Shown in pieces: positions 23,765 to 32,489 of a stretch of 64,000 nt of DNA. Source of the stretch: Actinoplanes auranticolor (GTDB taxonomy: Bacteria > Actinomycetota > Actinomycetes > Mycobacteriales > Micromonosporaceae); assembly GCF_018332655.1 (NCBI RefSeq), contig NZ_BOQL01000037.1, forward strand, positions 54,255 to 118,254, read 5' to 3'. The notes beneath the pieces are model-generated. The model was not told the origin of the DNA. It worked only from the letters and a program-made list of their open reading frames with translations, and ran no database searches. How positions within the stretch are numbered: the stretch's first letter is position 1; each line of letters begins with the position of its first letter. The position numbers and the translations under genes are program-made.

Positions 23765-25903
23765 ATGGTCGGCATGGGGAGCTCTCTCGCGATGACCACG
23801 CTGCCCGATCAGACCGGCGTGCCGCCGGAGCGCGCCCTCGACTGCGCTGAGCTCGTCCGCCGACACCCGTGGGCGGCGACCTCGCTGGGCCCGGCCGAGG
23901 CGTGGGATCCCGTGGTGCGCGCGACGGTCGACATGTTGCTCGCCTCGCCGGTGCCGATGGTGCTCGCGTACGGCGATGACCACGTGATGATCTACAACGA
24001 CGCGTACGCGGAGGTTCTCGGCGCCCGGCACCCGGCGGCGCTGGGCCGCCCGGCGGCCGAGGTCTTCGGCGAGCTGTGGCACACCCCCGGCGTCGGCGGC
24101 GTCATCGCCGACGTCTACCGCACCGGGCAGCCGTTCCTGGAGGCGGAGACCCAGGTCGCCGTGGCCCGGGGAGCCGCCGGGCACGTCGAGCAGGCTTCCT
24201 TCACCCGCGGCCACTCGGTCATCCGCGACCTGCACGGCGGCATCGTCGGCGTGCTGACCGTCGCCGCCGAGACCACCCAGGTGACCCGCCGGTTGCAGAG
24301 CCTCGGTGACCTCACCGCCCGGCTGGCGTCGGCGCTGACCATCGACGACGTCGCCCGGGTCGTCCTGGCCTACGGGATGACCTCGTTCGACGTCGACCAC
24401 TGCGTCTTCGCCGTCGACGACGGCACGGAGTTCCGCTACGTCCGGCGCATCCGCGGCGAGATGATGGACGAGGCGGACGAGCGCCTGCCCCCGCTGTGGA
24501 AGAGATTCGCCCCCGACCCCGACTCACCGATGGTGACCGCGGCGCAGACCGGCCGCCCCACGTTCCAGGCCGACGGCAGCCCGCTCGCCAAGATCGCCAG
24601 CGACCGGCACGAACGCCGGATCCGCGCCCTGGCCGCGATGCCGTTGCGCACGCCGTTGCTGCGCGGGGCCCTGACCATGGGTTACCGCACCGCGCACACC
24701 TGGCTGCCGGCCGAGCGCGCTCTGCTCTACGCGGCGGCCGAGCTGGTGGCCCAGGCGGCCGAGCGGGCCCGCCGCTTCGAGGCTCAGCACGGCACCGCCC
24801 AGCTGCTGCAGCGCAGCATGCTGCCGGAGCACCTGCCGGAGCTCGACCGGTTCCGGATCGCGGCCCGCTACGACGTCGGCGTGGACGGCAACGCCGCGGG
24901 CGGCGACTTCTACGACGCGTTCGAGCTGTCCGACGGGCGCCTGGCGATGGTGCTGGGTGACGTGGCCGGGCACGACGTGCGGGCCGCCGCCGTGATGGGC
25001 CAGGTCCGGGCGGCGCTGCGCGCGCTGGCGCTGACCGACCCGGCGCCGGGCACCGTGCTCGCAGGGCTGGACCGGCTGGTCGGCTCGCTGGGCGCGGAGT
25101 CGCGCAACGAGGAGATCTTCGTGACCGTCGTGTACGGGGTCCTCGATCCCACCGACGGCACCATCACCCTGGCCAGCGCCGGCCATCCGCCGCCGGTGCT
25201 GCGTCGCGCGGACCCGGAGGGCGGCCCGGCCAGCGCCGAGCTCGTGCTGGTGCCGCCGGGCGCGCCGCTCGGCCTGGGCGGCCGGTGGCGCACGACGGTC
25301 CTGCAGCTGGAGCCGGGCGACTCGATCCTGATGTTCAGCGACGGTGTCGTCGAGCGCCGGGACCGGCCGCTGAGCGCGGGCCTGGCCGACCTGGTGGCCG
25401 CGGCCGCCGGCGCGACCAGCGGCGACCCGCGCAACCTGTGCTCGCTGGCCACGGCCGCGGTGTCCGGCAGCACCGACGACGACGTGGCGGTCCTGGCCGT
25501 GGAGCGGGCGGTGGCGCTGAGCCGGTCGGCCACGATGCTGGTGCCGGCCGAGCCGACCGGTCCGAGCCGGGTCCGCCAGTGGATGTCGACCCGGTTGCGG
25601 GAGTGGTCGGTGCCGGAGCCGGTGATCGGTGCGGCCATCCTGTGCACCAGCGAGCTGACCACCAACGCGCTGCTGCACGCGGGCACCCCGGCCCAGGTGC
25701 ACATCGACCTGAGCGCGGAGCGCCTGCTGGTGTCGGTGGCCGACACGGGTACGCGAGGCAGCGTGACCCGGGCCCGCACGGACGCCCTGAGCAGCCGGGG
25801 CCGCGGCCTGGGCCTGATCGAGGAACTGAGCGACACCTGGGGCACGGACCCGACGGTGCGCGGCTCCACGGTCTGGTTCGAGATGCTCATCCCGCCGCGT
25901 TGA
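23765..25903 (+). CDS. PAS-GAF-PP2C (SpoIIE) phosphatase with C-terminal ATPase domain
   Basis: A 712-aa signalling protein. Order: a PAS-like domain (ASPVPMVLAYGDDHVMIYND), a GAF-like domain (LGDLTARLASALTIDDVARV), a PP2C/SpoIIE catalytic domain (AAGGDFYDAFEL, MVLGDVAGHDV, LASAGHPPPVL, SILMFSDGVVERRD carry the metal-binding Asp residues), then an HATPase_c/RsbW-like domain (SELTTNALLHAG, GLGLIEELSDTWG). Such proteins dephosphorylate anti-anti-sigma factors and can also act as anti-sigma kinases, in response to a sensed signal. The ATG at 23765 fits a leaderless promoter; the ATG at 23792 preceded by GGGGAG is an alternative start. No sigma-factor partner is adjacent. Confidence 0.92.
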   Translation: MVGMGSSLAMTTLPDQTGVPPERALDCAELVRRHPWAATSLGPAEAWDPVVRATVDMLLASPVPMVLAYGDDHVMIYNDAYAEVLGARHPAALGRPAAEVFGELWHTPGVGGVIADVYRTGQPFLEAETQVAVARGAAGHVEQASFTRGHSVIRDLHGGIVGVLTVAAETTQVTRRLQSLGDLTARLASALTIDDVARVVLAYGMTSFDVDHCVFAVDDGTEFRYVRRIRGEMMDEADERLPPLWKRFAPDPDSPMVTAAQTGRPTFQADGSPLAKIASDRHERRIRALAAMPLRTPLLRGALTMGYRTAHTWLPAERALLYAAAELVAQAAERARRFEAQHGTAQLLQRSMLPEHLPELDRFRIAARYDVGVDGNAAGGDFYDAFELSDGRLAMVLGDVAGHDVRAAAVMGQVRAALRALALTDPAPGTVLAGLDRLVGSLGAESRNEEIFVTVVYGVLDPTDGTITLASAGHPPPVLRRADPEGGPASAELVLVPPGAPLGLGGRWRTTVLQLEPGDSILMFSDGVVERRDRPLSAGLADLVAAAAGATSGDPRNLCSLATAAVSGSTDDDVAVLAVERAVALSRSATMLVPAEPTGPSRVRQWMSTRLREWSVPEPVIGAAILCTSELTTNALLHAGTPAQVHIDLSAERLLVSVADTGTRGSVTRARTDALSSRGRGLGLIEELSDTWGTDPTVRGSTVWFEMLIPPR

Positions 25904-25940
25904 TCCACCGCCGGGAGTTTGCCGGCGCGGGACGGGGTAA

Positions 25941-26624
25941 ATGCCGGGTATGACAGCCAAGCCGGGAGTCCTCTTCGACGTCGACGGCACCTTGGTCGAC
26001 ACCACGTACCTGCACGCGGTGGCGTGGTGGGAGGCGCTGCGCCAGTTCGACCACGACGTGCCGATGGCCGAGATCCACCGGGGCATCGGCATGGGCTCCG
26101 ACAAGATCATCGACCACCTGCTCGGCACCGACCGGGACAAGGGCGCGGACGAGGAGATGACCACCGCCCACGACGTCCTCTACGGCGCCTGGTGGGAGCG
26201 TCTGCGCCCGCTGCCCGGCGGCGGCGACCTGCTGCGCGCCTGCGCCGATCGCGGCCTGGCCGTGGTCCTGGCCTCGTCGGCCAAGGAGGCCGAGCTGAAC
26301 ATCCTGCGCAAGGTCATCGACGCCGAGGACGCGATCACGGCGGCGACCTCGTCCTCGGACGCGGAGCAGAGCAAGCCGGCCCCGGACATCCTCGAGGCGG
26401 CGCTGGAGCAGTCCGGGATCGACCCCCACCAGGCAGTCTTCGTCGGCGACGCGGTCTGGGACGTCAAGGCGGCGGCCCGGCTCGACATCCCGTGCATCGG
26501 CCTGGCCTGCGGCGGCACCAGCGCGGCGGAGCTGACGGCGGCCGGCGCCGTGGCCACCTACAAGGACCCGGCGGAGCTGCTGCGCGACCTGGAGAACTCG
26601 CCCATCGCGGAGCTGCCGAGGTAG
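25941..26624 (+). CDS. HAD-superfamily phosphatase (phosphoglycolate/beta-phosphoglucomutase-like)
   Basis: A 227-aa HAD hydrolase. Motif I is FDVDGTLVDT with nucleophile and acid Asp, motif II VLASSA, motif III the Lys in QSKPAPD, and motif IV VFVGDAVWDV. A helical cap domain sits between motifs I and II. It should remove phosphate from a small sugar or glycolate phosphate. The ATG at 25941 has GGGG upstream; ATG 25950 is an alternative. It stands alone downstream of the phosphatase gene. Confidence 0.88.
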   Translation: MPGMTAKPGVLFDVDGTLVDTTYLHAVAWWEALRQFDHDVPMAEIHRGIGMGSDKIIDHLLGTDRDKGADEEMTTAHDVLYGAWWERLRPLPGGGDLLRACADRGLAVVLASSAKEAELNILRKVIDAEDAITAATSSSDAEQSKPAPDILEAALEQSGIDPHQAVFVGDAVWDVKAAARLDIPCIGLACGGTSAAELTAAGAVATYKDPAELLRDLENSPIAELPR

Positions 26625-26688
26625 CTGGAGCTGCCGGGACAACTCGCCTGGTGAAGCCGGCGGCGATCGCCCCGCCGCAGAGTGCCGG

Positions 26689-27135
26689 TTACCCGCGCTG
26701 TTCCGCGGTCCGCGGTCGGTCGCCCGCGAACAGCGCGAACAACGCCAGCGCGACCGCCAGCCCGGCCGCCACCGAGATGGCGAAGCCGCGATCCATCCCC
26801 TGCGGCGCCAGCATCACCCCGGCGATCAGGGCGACCACGGCCGCGGCGACCATCGCGAGGCGGGCGGTCCGCTGCGTCGCGACGGCACCGCGGACGCCTG
26901 AAGCATCCTGAGGCCCGGTGCCGGCCTCCCCGCGCTGCAGACGCCAGACGCTCACGGCGATGACCGCGGCGCCTCCGGCACCGGCGACGCCGGTCACCAT
27001 GAAGGGCACCGCCATGCCGTACAGGCCCGGGCCCGCGGTGGTGGCCCCGGACAGGGCGAGCATCGTGAACACGACGGCCGCGATGCCGTGCTGTACCACG
27101 CTGCGACGCAGCCGCCGCCGTTCGGGATCCGTCAT
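26689..27135 (-). CDS. Small four-helix membrane protein
   Basis: A 148-aa protein with four hydrophobic segments (IAAVVFTMLALSGA, VPFMVTGVAGAGGAAVIAVS, LAMVAAAVVALIAGVML, FAISVAAGLAVALALFALF) and a basic N-terminus TDPERRRLRRSVVQ. No family was recognised. The ATG at 27133-27135 follows GGAG; a longer start at 27168 is possible. Confidence 0.65.
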   Translation of the reverse strand: MTDPERRRLRRSVVQHGIAAVVFTMLALSGATTAGPGLYGMAVPFMVTGVAGAGGAAVIAVSVWRLQRGEAGTGPQDASGVRGAVATQRTARLAMVAAAVVALIAGVMLAPQGMDRGFAISVAAGLAVALALFALFAGDRPRTAEQRG

Positions 27136-27276
27136 TGCGTTCTCCGCCCGCAGCTCTGGTCGCGTCATCTTCCCACGCGACACCCGCACGGCCCGGTCAC
27201 CTCGGTCCGGCCGACCATCCCCGCGGCCGGCAAAGGCCGGGGCGGGCAGGGACCGAACCCGACACAAGGCCGGGCG

Positions 27277-28086
27277 CTACGGCCGGCGCCAGTCGTTGCC
27301 GGTCAGGTGGGAACCGGCCTGCGGCCCCATGTTGAGCATGCCGCCGTCGACCGGCCACGAGGATCCCGTCACGTAGGTGGCGCCGGGCCCGGCCAGGAAA
27401 GCCACCACCGCCGCCACCTCGCGGGCGTCGCCGGGCCGCCCCAGCGGCACGCCGGGCCGTTCGACCCCGGTCGGATCCACGTCCTCCTGGCCGGTCATCG
27501 GGGTGGCGATCTCCCCCGGTGCCACGGAGTTCACGGTGATGCCGTGCTCGCCCAGTTCCAGCGCCATGACCCGGGTCAGCAGGCCGAGACCGCCCTTGGC
27601 CGCGCAGTACGCGCCCGCGCCGACCCGCGGCTGCGTCTCGTGCACGCTGGTGATGTTGATGATCCGGCCGCCGCGGCCCGCCTCGACCATCCGGCGGGCG
27701 GCCCGCTGCGCGCACAGGAACGGCCCGTCCAGGTCCACGGCGAGCACCTGGCGCCACTCGTCCCAGCCGGTGTCCAGCACCGGGGTGGTGGTGCCGGTGC
27801 CGGCGCAGTTGACCAGTACGCCGATGCCGCCCAGCGCGTCCGCCAGCTCGTCGATGACGTCCGCCGCCCCGGGCAGCCGGGTCAGGTCGAGGTCGCGGAT
27901 CTCGGCGCGGCGGCCGGCTTTGCGGACCTCGTCGGCGGTGCGCTGCGCGTGTTCGTCGTCACGGTAGCTGGTGATGCCCACGTCGTACCCGTCGGCGGCC
28001 AGGGCGACCGCGATCGCCCGGCCGATGCCGGATTCCGAGCCGGTCACGACCGCCACCCGGGGATGATTCGTGCTTTTGCCCGTCAT
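27277..28086 (-). CDS. Classical SDR oxidoreductase (3-oxoacyl-ACP reductase-like)
   Basis: A 269-aa classical SDR. The cofactor motif is VTGSESGIGRAIA, then the NAG-type motif VLVNCAGTG and the catalytic ITSVHETQPR...AYCAAKGG (Ser, Tyr, Lys). The C-terminal APGEIATPM loop and SSWPVDGGMLN end are standard. It reduces a ketone or oxidises an alcohol with NAD(P); the substrate is unknown. It is divergent from the antiporter gene 81 bp away. Confidence 0.9.
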   Translation of the reverse strand: MTGKSTNHPRVAVVTGSESGIGRAIAVALAADGYDVGITSYRDDEHAQRTADEVRKAGRRAEIRDLDLTRLPGAADVIDELADALGGIGVLVNCAGTGTTTPVLDTGWDEWRQVLAVDLDGPFLCAQRAARRMVEAGRGGRIINITSVHETQPRVGAGAYCAAKGGLGLLTRVMALELGEHGITVNSVAPGEIATPMTGQEDVDPTGVERPGVPLGRPGDAREVAAVVAFLAGPGATYVTGSSWPVDGGMLNMGPQAGSHLTGNDWRRP

Positions 28087-28167
28087 GGGCGCCGCATACC
28101 CCCGCGGTGTCGCGACAATCACGCCCGCGACGGCATGTTTTACCCCCGCTACGGGCAGTGCAGAGCG

Positions 28168-29436
28168 GTGCAGCTGTCCGACCTTCTCTTCGCCCTGCTC
28201 GGTGTGGGCGCCCTGCTGGCCGGAATCCTGCCTCGGGTCCTCGAACGCCGTCCCCTGTCCATGCCGATCGTCTTCCTGGCCCTCGGGATGGTGGTCTTCG
28301 CCCTCCCGCTCGGCCTGCCGGACGCCGATCCGCTCGCCCATCCCAAACTCACCGAGCACCTCACCGAGGTGTGCGTCATCGTCGCCCTGATGGGCGCCGG
28401 CCTGAAGATCGACCGGCCGCTGACCAGGCGCCGGTGGTCGTCGACGTGGCGACTGCTGGCCGTCGCGATGCCCGTCACCATCGCCGCGGTCGCCCTGTTC
28501 GGCTGGTGGTGGGCCGGGCTGGTGCCGGCCAGCGCACTGCTGCTCGGTGCGGCCCTGGCCCCGACCGACCCGGTGCTGGCCGCGGACGTCCAGGTCGGCG
28601 AGCCGACCGGCGAGGAGGATTCCGAGGACGAGGTGCGGTTCGCGCTGACCTCGGAGGCGGGCCTCAACGACGGGCTGGCCTTCCCCTTCGTGTACGCGGC
28701 CATCGCGCTGGCCACCGTCGCCGCGACCGGGGAGAGCTGGTTCGGCGAGTGGGTCCTGAAGGACGTCCTCTACAAGGTCGCCATCGGCGTCGTCGGCGGC
28801 CTGCTCATCGGCCGGTCACTGGGTCGGCTCTTCTTCCGCGCCCACAACCGCAAGCTCCGGCTCGCCCATCACGCCGAGGGCTTCCTCGCGCTGGCCGCGA
28901 CGTTCCTGGCCTACGGTCTGGTCGAGGTCGCCGGCGGCTACGGCTTCCTGGCCGTCTTCGTCGCCGCACGGGGCATCCGTTCGGCGCAACGGTCGCACGA
29001 ATACCACCAGGTGCTGCACGACTTCGCCGAGCAGATCGAGCGGCTGCTGACCGTACTGCTGCTCCTGCTCCTCGGCGGCGCCGTGGTCGGCGGCCTGCTC
29101 GGCCCGCTCACCTGGCCCGCCGCCCTGGCCGGGCTGGCTCTGATCTTCGTGGTCCGGCCGGTGGCCGGCTTCCTGTCGCTGCGCGGGGCGCCCGGCCACG
29201 CCGCCGAGCACGCGGTCATCGCGGCGTTCGGTATCCGGGGCATCGGTTCGATCTACTATCTCGCGTACGCGTCGACCCACGCCACGTTCCCGGACGTGGA
29301 TGTCCTGTGGGCGACAGTAGCTTTCGTCGTGGTCGTGAGCGTGGTGTTGCACGGCGTGGCGGTCACGCCCGTGATGCGGCTTCTGGACCGATACAACGAG
29401 CGGTCCCGCACGCCCGAGGAACGCCACGCTCAGTAG
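28168..29436 (+). CDS. Na+/H+ antiporter, CPA1 family
   Basis: A 422-aa transporter with 12-13 predicted membrane helices. The core contains the family's GAALAPTDPVLAADVQ region with the ion-site Asp-Pro and an LTSEAGLNDGLAFPF segment with Glu/Asp, and later GIRGIGSIYYLAYA. It exchanges cytoplasmic Na+ (or K+) for protons to control pH and salt. GTG at 28168 gives the usual short N-terminus; an ATG at 28134 would add 11 residues. It is alone in its orientation. Confidence 0.9.
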   Translation: MQLSDLLFALLGVGALLAGILPRVLERRPLSMPIVFLALGMVVFALPLGLPDADPLAHPKLTEHLTEVCVIVALMGAGLKIDRPLTRRRWSSTWRLLAVAMPVTIAAVALFGWWWAGLVPASALLLGAALAPTDPVLAADVQVGEPTGEEDSEDEVRFALTSEAGLNDGLAFPFVYAAIALATVAATGESWFGEWVLKDVLYKVAIGVVGGLLIGRSLGRLFFRAHNRKLRLAHHAEGFLALAATFLAYGLVEVAGGYGFLAVFVAARGIRSAQRSHEYHQVLHDFAEQIERLLTVLLLLLLGGAVVGGLLGPLTWPAALAGLALIFVVRPVAGFLSLRGAPGHAAEHAVIAAFGIRGIGSIYYLAYASTHATFPDVDVLWATVAFVVVVSVVLHGVAVTPVMRLLDRYNERSRTPEERHAQ

Positions 29437-29593
29437 TCGCCGTAACGGTGAGTAATCCGCATGCCGCGAAGTCGTAGTTCTTTTAGGACATTGAACCCGG
29501 GTGTAGTGGCGGAGCGTATTCATGGCTGTAAGGTGATCGGCATCTCCCCCCGGGCTGAGATTCCACGATGGAACGACAGGAAAGGTGCGGCCG

Positions 29594-30376
29594 ATGCGTA
29601 TTCGGGGCTTTGCGCCGGCGACACCCTGCTGGGTCGAGCTGGCGAGTGCTGATCCCGCTCGCGCGGCGGACTTCTACGCCGGGCTCTTCGGCTGGGAACC
29701 CGCCGGTGACCGCTTCAAGCTCGGCGGCCGGGCCGCGGCCGGGCTGACCCGCGCCCGCGCCGACCGGCCCGCCGGCTGGCTCACCTACCTGACCGAGCAC
29801 AATCTCGAGGCGTCCATCACCCGGGTCCGCGAGGCCGGGGGCCGCCTGGTCAGCGAGCCGATCGAGGCCCGGGGCGGACGCTCGGCCCTGATCGCCGACC
29901 CGGCCGGCGCCCTGCTGGGCCTCTGGGAGAGCGCGGGCTTCACCGGCGCCCAGGTCGGCGGGGAGCCGGGCACGATGACGTTCCCGGAGCTGCTCACCGA
30001 CGACGCGGAGGCCGCGGCCCGGTTCTACGGCCAGGCGTTCGGCTGGCTGCTGCGCGACGAGTACGGCAGCGACGGCACCCGCGGCGAGTGGATCACCACG
30101 GCTCACGACGCGATGGCCGGCCTGGCCCCGAGCCGCGGCGGCAGCTGGTGGCGCGCGGCGTTCCAGGTGGCCGACTGCGCGGCGACCATGCAGACGTGCC
30201 GCGACCTCGGCGGCGGCGTCATCTCCGGGCCGACCGACATGGGCTTCGGCAGCTACGCGGAGCTGCTGGACCCGTGGGGCGTGCCGTTCGCGGTGGCGGC
30301 CCCGGCGGCCCTCCCGGTGGAACTCAGCATGTCGTTCACCCCCACGGCAGGCATGGAGTTGACATTCGGGGGGTAG
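29594..30376 (+). CDS. Two-domain VOC family protein
   Basis: A 260-aa protein built from two VOC modules (residues about 9-125 and 130-245). The modules start CWVELASADPARAADFYAGL and FPELLTDDAEAAARFYGQAF. Such tandem proteins resemble CFP32/hydroxylase-like VOC members of Actinobacteria whose activity is mostly unknown. ATG at 29594 is preceded by GGAAAGG; GTG at 29585 is an alternative. A DUF3072 gene follows 36 bp later. Confidence 0.87.
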   Translation: MRIRGFAPATPCWVELASADPARAADFYAGLFGWEPAGDRFKLGGRAAAGLTRARADRPAGWLTYLTEHNLEASITRVREAGGRLVSEPIEARGGRSALIADPAGALLGLWESAGFTGAQVGGEPGTMTFPELLTDDAEAAARFYGQAFGWLLRDEYGSDGTRGEWITTAHDAMAGLAPSRGGSWWRAAFQVADCAATMQTCRDLGGGVISGPTDMGFGSYAELLDPWGVPFAVAAPAALPVELSMSFTPTAGMELTFGG

Positions 30377-30412
30377 TAGAACGCCTGTTCGAGAATTCGA
30401 GGAGGCAAGGCC

Positions 30413-30622
30413 ATGGCGAATACCGACCAGGATCCGGCGTCGAACACGATCAAGGATCCGGCCGACTGGACCACCGGTGACGAGCCGGCGACCGGCGCCC
30501 AGCAGTCATACCTGCACACGCTGGCCTCGGAGGCCAGTGAGGAAGTGCCGGACGACCTGACGAAGGCCGAGGCGTCCCAGCGCATCGACGAGCTCCAGGA
30601 GAAGACCGGCCGCGGCCAGTAG
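30413..30622 (+). CDS. DUF3072 domain protein
   Basis: A 69-aa small soluble protein of family DUF3072: IKDPADWTTGDEPATGAQQSYL and the helix-forming ASEEVPDDLTKAEASQRIDE are characteristic. Function is not known; the fold is a small helical bundle. GAGGAGG precedes the ATG. A perfect terminator follows the stop. Confidence 0.88.
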   Translation: MANTDQDPASNTIKDPADWTTGDEPATGAQQSYLHTLASEASEEVPDDLTKAEASQRIDELQEKTGRGQ

Positions 30623-30636
30623 GCCACCGCCACGAC

Positions 30637-30667
30637 AAAGGCGCCGGGCATCCGCCCGGCGCCTTTT
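30637..30667 (+). terminator. Strong intrinsic terminator
   Basis: AAAGGCGCCGGGC, loop ATCC, GCCCGGCGCCTTT, running into TTTT: 13-bp perfect stem with a U-tract, ending the VOC-DUF3072 unit. Confidence 0.88.
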
Positions 30668-30679
30668 CGTATGCCCCGA

Positions 30680-30727
30680 GTGTCAACCGGAGTTGACACG
30701 AGCCTCGTGTCAACGTAAGTTGACAGC
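30680..30727 (+). promoter_or_regulatory. Leaderless promoter with two palindromic operators for the HTH/Clp-N pair
   Basis: Two copies of a GTGTCAAC-N4-GTTGACA[CG] palindrome lie at 30680-30699 (perfect) and 30707-30726 (one arm base differs). The promoter reads TTGACA (30693-30698), 17 bp, TAAGTT (30716-30721), and the ATG starts six bases later, so the transcript should begin at the start codon. The palindromes cover the -35 and -10, as expected for a repressor, probably the HTH protein itself. Confidence 0.7.
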
Positions 30728-30964
30728 ATGACCGAAGCAACCGATCTCGCCGCCGCCGCCGGCAGCGCCGATCCTCGGGTCGGCCTGCGGGCGGTCGTGG
30801 CGCTGCGCCGCCTCCTGGAGGGCCTCGAGCATCTCCAGGTGGCCAACGCGCGACGCAAGGGCTGGTCCTGGCAGGAGATCGCGGACGCCCTCGAGGTGAC
30901 CCGCCAGGGCGTCCACAAGAAGCACGCCGGTCGCGTGCCCATGCAGGATCCACGGGAGGGCTGA
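30728..30964 (+). CDS. Small helix-turn-helix DNA-binding protein
   Basis: A 78-aa protein whose central part, KGWSWQEIADALEVTRQGVHKKHAGR (about residues 43-68), is a clear helix-turn-helix of the sigma70-region-4/HTH-like group. The N-terminal part RAVVALRRLLEGLEHLQVANA is a dimerisation-type helix. It overlaps the twin palindromes' control region and stops one base before the Clp-N gene, so the two form an operon. Similar HTH/Clp-N pairs occur in other actinobacteria. It probably represses its own leaderless promoter; the inducing signal is unknown. Confidence 0.85.
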   Translation: MTEATDLAAAAGSADPRVGLRAVVALRRLLEGLEHLQVANARRKGWSWQEIADALEVTRQGVHKKHAGRVPMQDPREG

Positions 30965-30965
30965 G

Positions 30966-31595
30966 ATGTTCGAGCGATTCACCCATGCCGCACGGGATGC
31001 CGTGATCCAGGCCCAGACGGAGGCCCGGGAGCTGCAGCAGAGCCCCATCGGCACCCAGCACGTGCTGATGGCCCTGCTGGCCGATCCCACCGGTCCGGTC
31101 GCCTCGGCGGGCGCGCTGACCACCAAGGGGGTCGACGCCCGGTTCGTCCGGGCCGAGGCGCACCGCCTGGCCGGGCCCGGCCCCGAGCCGAGCGTCCCGG
31201 TGACCGACACCGACGCGGAGGACGCGGCGGCCCTGAAGGCGATCGGCATCGACCTGGATGCCGTCCGCCGGGCGATCGAGGAGAACTTCGGCCCCGGCGC
31301 GCTGCAGCTGCCCGTGGCCACGGCTCCGAAGCGCCGCGGCCTGCTGCGCCGGTCCCGCCCCGGCACCCGCACCCGCGGGCACATCCCGTTCTCACCGCGC
31401 AGCAAGAAAGTGCTGGAGCTCTCCCTGCGCGAGGCACTCCGGCTCAAGCACAACTTCATCGCGCCGGAACACATCATGCTGGGCATCCTGCGCGAGGGTC
31501 AGGGGCTGGCCGTGCAGATCCTCACCGCCGCCGGGGTGGATCAGCAACGGTTCCGCGAGGAGGTCACCCGGTCGTTGAAGAACCAGGCGGCATGA
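30966..31595 (+). CDS. Clp N-terminal-domain protein (double Clp-N repeat, no ATPase)
   Basis: A 209-aa protein with two Clp-N repeats: MFERFTHAARDAVIQAQTEA through IGTQHVLMALL (residues about 1-75), and FSPRSKKVLELSLREALRLK through IAPEHIMLGILREGQGLAVQ (about 130-205). It lacks AAA ATPase modules, so it may act as a substrate adaptor or a decoy for ClpC/ClpA, not as a chaperone itself. It begins just after the HTH protein's stop and is co-controlled by it. Confidence 0.88.
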   Translation: MFERFTHAARDAVIQAQTEARELQQSPIGTQHVLMALLADPTGPVASAGALTTKGVDARFVRAEAHRLAGPGPEPSVPVTDTDAEDAAALKAIGIDLDAVRRAIEENFGPGALQLPVATAPKRRGLLRRSRPGTRTRGHIPFSPRSKKVLELSLREALRLKHNFIAPEHIMLGILREGQGLAVQILTAAGVDQQRFREEVTRSLKNQAA

Positions 31596-31602
31596 TCCCG
31601 GC

Positions 31603-31634
31603 GGGAACTTCACCAGCTCCGCGGTGGAGTTCCC
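31603..31634 (+). terminator. Hairpin after the Clp-N gene
   Basis: GGGAACTTCACC and GGTGGAGTTCCC (12-bp arms, one G-T pair) with an 8-nt loop, eight bases past the stop. Confidence 0.6.
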
Positions 31635-32066
31635 GTCCCGGGTCCGCGCGTACCCCACCAGCGGGTATCCGACGGCCGGAGGGAACGACGGGCCGGGCCG
31701 GGCGCCGGCGGGCCGGGCCTCATCAGCTCCGGCGCGCCCCCGGCGGCCGCCCGCCGCCCGCCGGCGCAACCAGCCGTTACTCCCGCCCCGCAGGCCAGCA
31801 GGGTGGGCGTGGACGTCGCACAACCGCTCATCCTGTCACCCCCGCCGCACGATCGGACCGGCCATGACCCCACCTCCGGTGACCCGCCACCGGCGTGACC
31901 AGCGGCCCGGACTGCCACCAGAGCACACATCGCATCCCCGGGCAACGGCAATGCCGCAACCCGACTGTGACATCGGTGCCCCGGCCGGTCGGCAGGCCGA
32001 CTGAAAGAGTCACCACCTGGGTAGAGACAGCCCGCTGACCGCTTGTGGGACCGCGCGGAGGAAAAC
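31635..32066. other. Intergenic stretch without a supported gene
   Basis: About 430 bp with only low-quality open frames rich in Pro, Arg and Ala on both strands and no ribosome-binding site or family match. The last bases hold the GGAGGAAAAC site of the next gene. I see no RNA gene or repeat here. Confidence 0.5.
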
Positions 32067-32489
32067 GTGAACTATCGGGTCGAGTACAACGGCGAGGATC
32101 TCGAGCTCGCCACCCTGGACGCCGCGCTGGACAACGCGAAGCAGGCCATCGCCGCGGACATCGGACCGGTCAGCGGGTGGACCGTCGAGCACGACGAGTC
32201 GATCAACGACTGGTTCGTGCAAGGAGTGATCAACGGCGAGGCGGTCGGGGCGACCGCGGTGGTCACCGGTCCGGAGCCGATGATGACCGCGCAGACCTAT
32301 CCACGGCATGCGCCGGCCGGCAACGACGACGTCGCCCGGCGCCGGGTCTTCACCGGGTCGACGCCGGCCGACGCGCTCGGCATGGCGGCGAACTGGCTGG
32401 CCGGGCGCCCGGAGGTGGTCGCCGTCGACGACCTGGGCTGGCGTCCCGGGCGCGACGGCTATGAGCTGCGGGTCTACTACCGCAGCTGA
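32067..32489 (+). CDS. Hypothetical protein
   Basis: A 140-aa soluble protein. The N-terminal half has alternating strands (NYRVEYNGEDLELATLDAAL) ending in an IGPVSGWTVEHD segment; the C-terminal half is a second strand-rich unit with RVFTGSTPADALGMAANWLA and a GYELRVYYRS end. I do not recognise the family. The GTG at 32067 has an excellent GGAGGAAAAC site. Its stop overlaps the convergent GNAT gene by 13 bp. Confidence 0.72.
   Translation: MNYRVEYNGEDLELATLDAALDNAKQAIAADIGPVSGWTVEHDESINDWFVQGVINGEAVGATAVVTGPEPMMTAQTYPRHAPAGNDDVARRRVFTGSTPADALGMAANWLAGRPEVVAVDDLGWRPGRDGYELRVYYRS

Noticed and set aside
29446..29465. GGTGAGTAATCC resembling a 16S rRNA segment
   Set aside because: The match is short and the surrounding bases do not continue any rRNA secondary structure.
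29547..29567. CTCCCCCCGGGCTGAGA resembling a thiamine-pyrophosphate riboswitch core
   Set aside because: The partner helix and the second conserved segment are absent, and the downstream VOC gene has no thiamine link.
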